From IMG/VR virus record IMGVR_UViG_3300030202_001345, positions 1-64,000 of that record: a DNA stretch of 64,000 bases; one strand, 5' to 3'. The DNA comes from a virus. A program made the position numbers and the translations under genes. This document shows, in pieces, positions 60,441-64,000 of this stretch (positions are counted from its first letter, which is position 1; each line of letters begins with the position of its first letter). The notes beneath the pieces were generated by a model. The model was not told where the DNA came from. It saw only the letters and a list, made by a program, of their open reading frames with translations, and ran no database searches.

Positions 60441-60461
60441 ATGAATTTGGATAATAATAAT
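60426..60461 (+). promoter_or_regulatory. bipartite element copy 7
   Basis: ACAGACA, 14 bases, then TTGGATAATAATAAT at 60447-60461, overlapping the first codons of the next frame (M-N-L-D-N-N-N-E-M). A start at ATG 60465 instead of 60441 would put the gene just downstream of the element. Confidence 0.55.
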
Positions 60462-60464
60462 GAA

Positions 60465-60713
60465 ATGTTTGATTTAAGCAAGTTTGATGATTATATAGAT
60501 CAGTTAACTGAGTTAGTATTTGCTCGTATTATAGATAAATACGGTGACATTTACCCATTAAACTTTACAACAAATCAAGAAGAAATATTAGTAAGTGAAT
60601 TAGCTAGACTACAAACACAGCTAGCTATGCTAGAAGATAGACAAGAGTACGAAAAATGTGCTATTGTTAAAATGAGAATAACTAAAATTGAATTAAAATT
60701 AAAAAACCTATGA
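60465..60713 (+). CDS. helical protein with UVR-like motif
   Basis: An 82-aa protein from ATG 60465 (or 90 aa from 60441, inside the element). Its C-terminal helical segment (ARLQTQLAMLEDRQEYEKCA, then IVKMRITKIELKLK) resembles the UVR coiled-coil motif of UvrB and UvrC. Any repair role is a guess. It overlaps the ligase start by four bases. Confidence 0.55.
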   Translation: MFDLSKFDDYIDQLTELVFARIIDKYGDIYPLNFTTNQEEILVSELARLQTQLAMLEDRQEYEKCAIVKMRITKIELKLKNL

Positions 60714-61540
60714 TAAAACCTATGCTTGCACACAAGTATGATGACAGTAGAGTTGACTGGTCTAAACCTGTGTACATACAACCAAAGCTAGACGGTGTTC
60801 GATGTGTGTTTACTAAAGACGGCGCATACTCACGTACTAGTAAAGAATTTAAAAATCTAGCTCATATTGAAGCAGAATTAATACCGTTTTTCAAAGAACG
60901 ACCAGATTTTGTACTTGATGGTGAGTTATATAATCACAACTTAAAAAATGATTTCGAAAAGATTATATCATTAGTTCGTAAGCAAAAACCTACAGCAGAT
61001 GATAGACTAGAAGCTAGAAGATTAGTACAGTTTCATATTTACGATTATATAGATGGCCGCTACAATAGCTACAAAACTCGTATGCAAAGCCTAGCAACAT
61101 CAGATCTATATAGTCCAAGTATACAATACGTGCCTGCAAAGCTAGTTGATAGTTATAATTATGCTAGAGAATTACATCAAGAGTTTCTTGATCAAGGTTA
61201 CGAAGGTTCTATCATAAGACTAGATGGCTTATACAAGCACGGTAGGTCTTACGATCTAATGAAATTTAAAGACTTCAGCGATACTGAAGCAACCATCATA
61301 GGTTATGAATTAGGTAAGGGTAAGAGACAAGGCACGCTCGGAAAGTTCATTATGTTAGATGACGAAGGTATACAGTTCGGTTGTCCGCCGGGCAAAGGTT
61401 ATACCTACAAGGATTTAGCTAATATGTTACTGAAAGTTAATGACTACATAGGTCAGCGTGCTACCTTTACTTATTTTCAACGAACTAAAGCAGGTTCATA
61501 CAGACACCCGCTATTCAAATGTATTAGAAATTATGAGTAA
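60710..61540 (+). CDS. ATP-dependent DNA ligase
   Basis: A 276-aa ligase. Motif I is QPKLDGVRCVF with the AMP-accepting Lys near residue 25, motif III DGELY near residue 74, motif IV EGSIIRLD and motif V LMKFKDF. It is a minimal form with an OB domain and no extra domains. It seals nicks in replication and recombination. It lies in the same gene run as the repair-like and sigma genes. Confidence 0.9.
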   Translation: MIKPMLAHKYDDSRVDWSKPVYIQPKLDGVRCVFTKDGAYSRTSKEFKNLAHIEAELIPFFKERPDFVLDGELYNHNLKNDFEKIISLVRKQKPTADDRLEARRLVQFHIYDYIDGRYNSYKTRMQSLATSDLYSPSIQYVPAKLVDSYNYARELHQEFLDQGYEGSIIRLDGLYKHGRSYDLMKFKDFSDTEATIIGYELGKGKRQGTLGKFIMLDDEGIQFGCPPGKGYTYKDLANMLLKVNDYIGQRATFTYFQRTKAGSYRHPLFKCIRNYE

Positions 61541-61643
61541 AGTAATATGGAAATTATATAATGATAACATGATAAGTGAAGAGGTAGCTCATATCTTATT
61601 AGATGCTCATTACAATAGATTACAAAATAAAAGATATAAATGA
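61533..61643 (+). CDS. 36-aa peptide
   Basis: The frame from ATG 61533 overlaps the ligase stop (ATGAGTAA), encoding MSKVIWKLYNDNMISEEV... It ends in an ATGA overlap with the next gene. A coupled small gene, function unknown. Confidence 0.45.
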   Translation: MSKVIWKLYNDNMISEEVAHILLDAHYNRLQNKRYK

Positions 61644-61804
61644 AAAAACTATGGAGACACTGGGCAAGAGCTCTTGGTGAAAAAGTAGGGGAAAGTAACA
61701 AGGATGCAGATAAAGTAGCATTTTTTAGAACTTTAATTATATTACAGGCTATAATTGCTAACGCTTTTATTGTATGGAATATACTAAAACGATGGAATGA
61801 ATGA
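61640..61804 (+). CDS. small single-TM protein
   Basis: A 54-aa protein with a basic N-terminus (KKLWRHWARALGEKVGES) and a membrane helix (FFRTLIILQAIIANAFIVW, about residues 28-46). Coupled to both neighbours by overlaps. Holin-like in size but in the early arm, so probably not the lysis holin. Confidence 0.5.
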   Translation: MKKLWRHWARALGEKVGESNKDADKVAFFRTLIILQAIIANAFIVWNILKRWNE

Positions 61805-62265
61805 ATATATTTTATTTACATAAGGATCCTGTAAAAGCTGCAGAGATGCAATACAATAAGCATGTGGTTAAAATGATCTTAGAATCAGCCCAAATGCTTT
61901 GTACAGCACATAGATACTATGGTAATGAAGACGTGCCTTATAAAACAGCACATCTAAACCATCCGTCAACTATATGGTGTAGACAAAACAGTAGACAATA
62001 CGTGTGGTTATATAATCATATGATTGCTTTAGGTGAGGAGTATACAAAACGTTATGGTAAAGAGCATTTAACAATAACTAAATGCAAAATACCATTAATG
62101 TTCTTACCTCCTTTAATACCTTGTAATCAAGATTTTAATGAACCACCACAAGCTATGCCAGACGAGTATAAAGTCGAAGGTGATAGTATAACGGCTTATT
62201 GGAACTATTATATTGGTGACAAAAGCCATATAGCTAATATTAAAAAAGAAAAAATATATGAGTAA
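61801..62265 (+). CDS. phage protein, possible pyrimidine-dimer glycosylase relative
   Basis: A 154-aa protein starting NIFYLHKDPVKAAEMQYNKH then VVKMILESAQMLCTAHR. This N-terminus belongs to a widespread phage family that I recall being linked to T4 endonuclease V (Pyr_excise), which cuts UV-damaged DNA. The match is weak; the family is otherwise uncharacterised. It overlaps the next gene by eight bases. Confidence 0.5.
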   Translation: MNIFYLHKDPVKAAEMQYNKHVVKMILESAQMLCTAHRYYGNEDVPYKTAHLNHPSTIWCRQNSRQYVWLYNHMIALGEEYTKRYGKEHLTITKCKIPLMFLPPLIPCNQDFNEPPQAMPDEYKVEGDSITAYWNYYIGDKSHIANIKKEKIYE

Positions 62266-62377
62266 AAAACTAGTACAACACTTAATTAAAACAAATTTTT
62301 ATGGAATTGCTGATAAAATTAAAAAGGCGCAAAAGAAAAATACAACACGTAGAGTTTCTAAGAACGCAAATAAATAA
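62258..62377 (+). CDS. 39-aa basic peptide
   Basis: The frame from ATG 62258 overlaps the preceding stop (ATGAGTAA, the same overlap type used at 61533) and encodes a basic peptide (MSKKLVQHLIKTNFYGIADK..). Overlap type is the main support. Confidence 0.4.
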   Translation: MSKKLVQHLIKTNFYGIADKIKKAQKKNTTRRVSKNANK

Positions 62378-62504
62378 TCTACATAATCAGATAGTAATAG
62401 ATACCATAAATGGTATTGATGCTTCTAATAAGGCTATATTAATTAAAAAGTATAATAGAAGATTAAATATAATAGAGGGCATGACAAATGCCTTAATAGT
62501 ATAA
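62301..62504 (+). CDS. possible small basic coiled-coil protein
   Basis: A 67-aa frame overlapping the 39-aa gene by 77 bases in another frame. Its second half (INNLHNQIVIDTINGIDASN) looks protein-like. It would fill the gap before 62519, but the long overlap is unusual. Confidence 0.4.
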   Translation: MELLIKLKRRKRKIQHVEFLRTQINNLHNQIVIDTINGIDASNKAILIKKYNRRLNIIEGMTNALIV

Positions 62505-62518
62505 ATAGTAATAGGCTA

Positions 62519-63136
62519 ATGTCACAAGATAGAAAAATGAAATGGTTAAATGATAGGAGGATAATATATCGTTATGACGGTATAGATCAACCTGACATTG
62601 AAACCAAACAGTATAAATACTATGAAAATGGTACATACAGCTGCTATCACTTGTTTAATACTAAAGCAAAGATCACAACATACAAATCACTGAAATGGCA
62701 TTTACTTGTATTGTTTTATCTAAATGAAGATAATGAATATAGTTCAAGCCCTTTCTTTGAGCATTTAGCTAGATTTATAGCTAAAAAAGATAATGGCTTT
62801 GTAACATTTTTTATAAGTGAAAAAGCTTTAAATGATATGATCATAGATGTATATCAACATGGTGGTGATGCGCCTAAGAACAAGCTACGTAAAGTTATAT
62901 TTAAACCGTACAATATGCTAACGCTTAATCAAAAGCTTAGTATTGTAGGTAAACTAATTGGTAGACGTAGTATTTGTAAAGAAACAATTTACCAAGCTAT
63001 GATTGACATATCAGAACATCGAAAGATTACAATGCGATGGCTTGCTGAGGTACTCGGTGTATCACAGAGAACAGTATACCGTCACATGTGTGATGAATTA
63101 AAACTCGCAAAACAAGAAATGAATGAGGAAATATAA
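62519..63136 (+). CDS. HTH DNA-binding protein
   Basis: A 205-aa protein with a C-terminal HTH (ITMRWLAEVLGVSQRTVYRH, about residues 173-192) and a larger N-terminal domain that I do not recognise. It overlaps the sigma gene by 14 bases. It may regulate the control region or replication start. Confidence 0.65.
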   Translation: MSQDRKMKWLNDRRIIYRYDGIDQPDIETKQYKYYENGTYSCYHLFNTKAKITTYKSLKWHLLVLFYLNEDNEYSSSPFFEHLARFIAKKDNGFVTFFISEKALNDMIIDVYQHGGDAPKNKLRKVIFKPYNMLTLNQKLSIVGKLIGRRSICKETIYQAMIDISEHRKITMRWLAEVLGVSQRTVYRHMCDELKLAKQEMNEEI

Positions 63137-63878
63137 TATACAAAACTATATTAGGTATAAAGAAGATTTAAAATCTACAATGCCTAAAGAAAAATTTTAT
63201 GATTATTACACCCGTGATGAAATGATAGTAAAGTTTATGCCATTGGTAGAAAACTTAGCTAGAAAATTTTCAACCGGAGATCAAGCTTCAGGTATACTTA
63301 GTATACTAGATTTATTGCAAATAGGCAACGAAGCTTTAACAAGAGCCGTAGATAAACTAGAGTGGGACAAATTAACTGACTCTGAAGATATTGAAAAAAC
63401 TCTTAAATCATTTTTTAGTAAACGTATCAAAGGTGCTATTCGTAGACGAATTGATAGACATAGAGGTAATATGCGTATACCAGAACACAAGATGAATGAG
63501 ATACGTAAAAACCCTAAAGATAAAAAAATGGTTGAAATGTTTTTTAATAGTATATTTTTATCTATTGATGCTCAACCATTGAATGAGGAAGGTGAATCTA
63601 TGGTTCAACAACTTCCTGATAAGTCAGAACCTTACAATGTTGCTTTTTTAAATATATACTTAAAAAGTTTATTAAAGAAACATTTAAACGAAGTACAATA
63701 TGAAGTACTAAGATTAAGCTATGGTTTAGACTGTGATAAGCACTCAGCTAAAGAAATTGCAGCAAAATTACATATCAATGGAACAAGCAATTATGTGCGT
63801 GTTTCAGAGCTAAAAAAAGATGCTATAAATAAGCTGATTGAAAATGTCGATCACTCGCAAGTGCTTGACTATCTGTAA
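63123..63878 (+). CDS. RNA polymerase sigma factor, sigma-70 family
   Basis: A 251-aa sigma-like protein. Region 2 is MPLVENLARKFS then LDLLQIGNEALTRAVDKL, followed by FFSKRIKGAIRRRIDRHRG. Region 4 is near the C-terminus: LNEVQYEVLRLSYGLDC, then AKEIAAKLH and VRVSELKKDAINKL. There is no region 1. It could redirect host RNA polymerase to phage promoters, perhaps the bipartite element copies 3-8 kb upstream. The overlap with the HTH gene suggests joint control. Confidence 0.8.
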   Translation: MRKYNIQNYIRYKEDLKSTMPKEKFYDYYTRDEMIVKFMPLVENLARKFSTGDQASGILSILDLLQIGNEALTRAVDKLEWDKLTDSEDIEKTLKSFFSKRIKGAIRRRIDRHRGNMRIPEHKMNEIRKNPKDKKMVEMFFNSIFLSIDAQPLNEEGESMVQQLPDKSEPYNVAFLNIYLKSLLKKHLNEVQYEVLRLSYGLDCDKHSAKEIAAKLHINGTSNYVRVSELKKDAINKLIENVDHSQVLDYL

Positions 63879-63940
63879 GTTATAAATGTAAAACAATATA
63901 TTTATGTGTAATTATATAAGTATACCAAATACCTAGAATT

Positions 63941-64000
63941 ATGAATATAAACGAAAAACTAACTGTCATTCAGACAAAGTTTAAATCTAAGAAATCTAGA
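63941..64000 (+). CDS. ERF-like annealing protein, 5' part only
   Basis: The first 20 codons (MNINEKLTVIQTKFKSKKSR) match the usual opening of ERF-family single-strand annealing proteins. The rest lies beyond the window. It would pair with the RecE-like exonuclease at position 69 if the genome closes on itself. Confidence 0.5.
   Translation, partial: MNINEKLTVIQTKFKSKKSR

Noticed and set aside
1-64000. Prophage or integrated element
   Set aside because: No integrase, excisionase, attachment repeats or bacterial flanking genes; all genes are phage-like.
1-64000. CRISPR arrays, insertion sequences or rRNA
   Set aside because: No regularly spaced repeats of 20-40 bases with spacers, no transposase and no rRNA-like stretch seen.

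Overview
The window is a 64 kb piece of an AT-rich, lytic, tailed-phage genome. It has no integrase, CRISPR array, rRNA or host metabolic island. The portal, major capsid, ring/adaptor, nozzle-like and very large internal proteins resemble those of podovirus-type phages of marine Bacteroidetes, including crAss-like relatives. That placement rests on remembered family features, not on a search. Most start codons lack Shine-Dalgarno sequences, which fits a Bacteroidetes host.

Layout: (1) 1-9276, plus strand: early DNA metabolism. It holds a RecE/Cas4-like exonuclease, an SSB with an acidic tip, a fused primase-helicase, a ThyA-family enzyme with the Asn-to-Asp change typical of dCMP hydroxymethylases, a GIY-YIG-like/MazG fusion, a second MazG-like protein, a T7 endonuclease I-like resolvase and ribonucleotide reductase (NrdB, NrdA). 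(2) 9297-9319: a perfect 9-bp hairpin between converging transcription units. (3) 9429-54931, minus strand: the late region. Transcription runs right to left through four fibre-type genes (54.9-48.6 kb), phage GroEL and GroES, a winged-helix protein, about 20 small basic or Gly/His-rich proteins with an amidase endolysin and a holin, then TerL, portal, scaffold, major capsid protein, ring proteins, a 1676-aa nozzle/fibre protein, internal virion proteins and a 2869-aa giant protein carrying HExxH and HAD motifs. (4) 54932-55467: a divergent control region with TGACA operator-like repeats. (5) 55468-64000, plus strand: about 27 mostly tiny early genes, one clear tRNA-Met, two unusual RNAs with tRNA-like 3' ends, an ATP-dependent DNA ligase, an HTH protein, a sigma-70 family factor and the start of an ERF-like annealing gene cut by the window edge.

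The most interesting signal is a bipartite element, ACARACA-N14-TTGGATAATAATATAAA, found seven times between 55.3 and 60.5 kb with exactly constant spacing, usually within 0-30 bases of a start codon. It looks like a phage-specific promoter, possibly read by the phage sigma factor and giving near-leaderless mRNAs. Two roughly 100-nt RNAs in the same region share a layout (GGG-acceptor, ATGG box, canonical T arm, TCCACT end) but do not fold as normal tRNAs. No DNA polymerase is visible. If the genome is circular or permuted, the missing stretch between position 64000 and position 1 should hold it.
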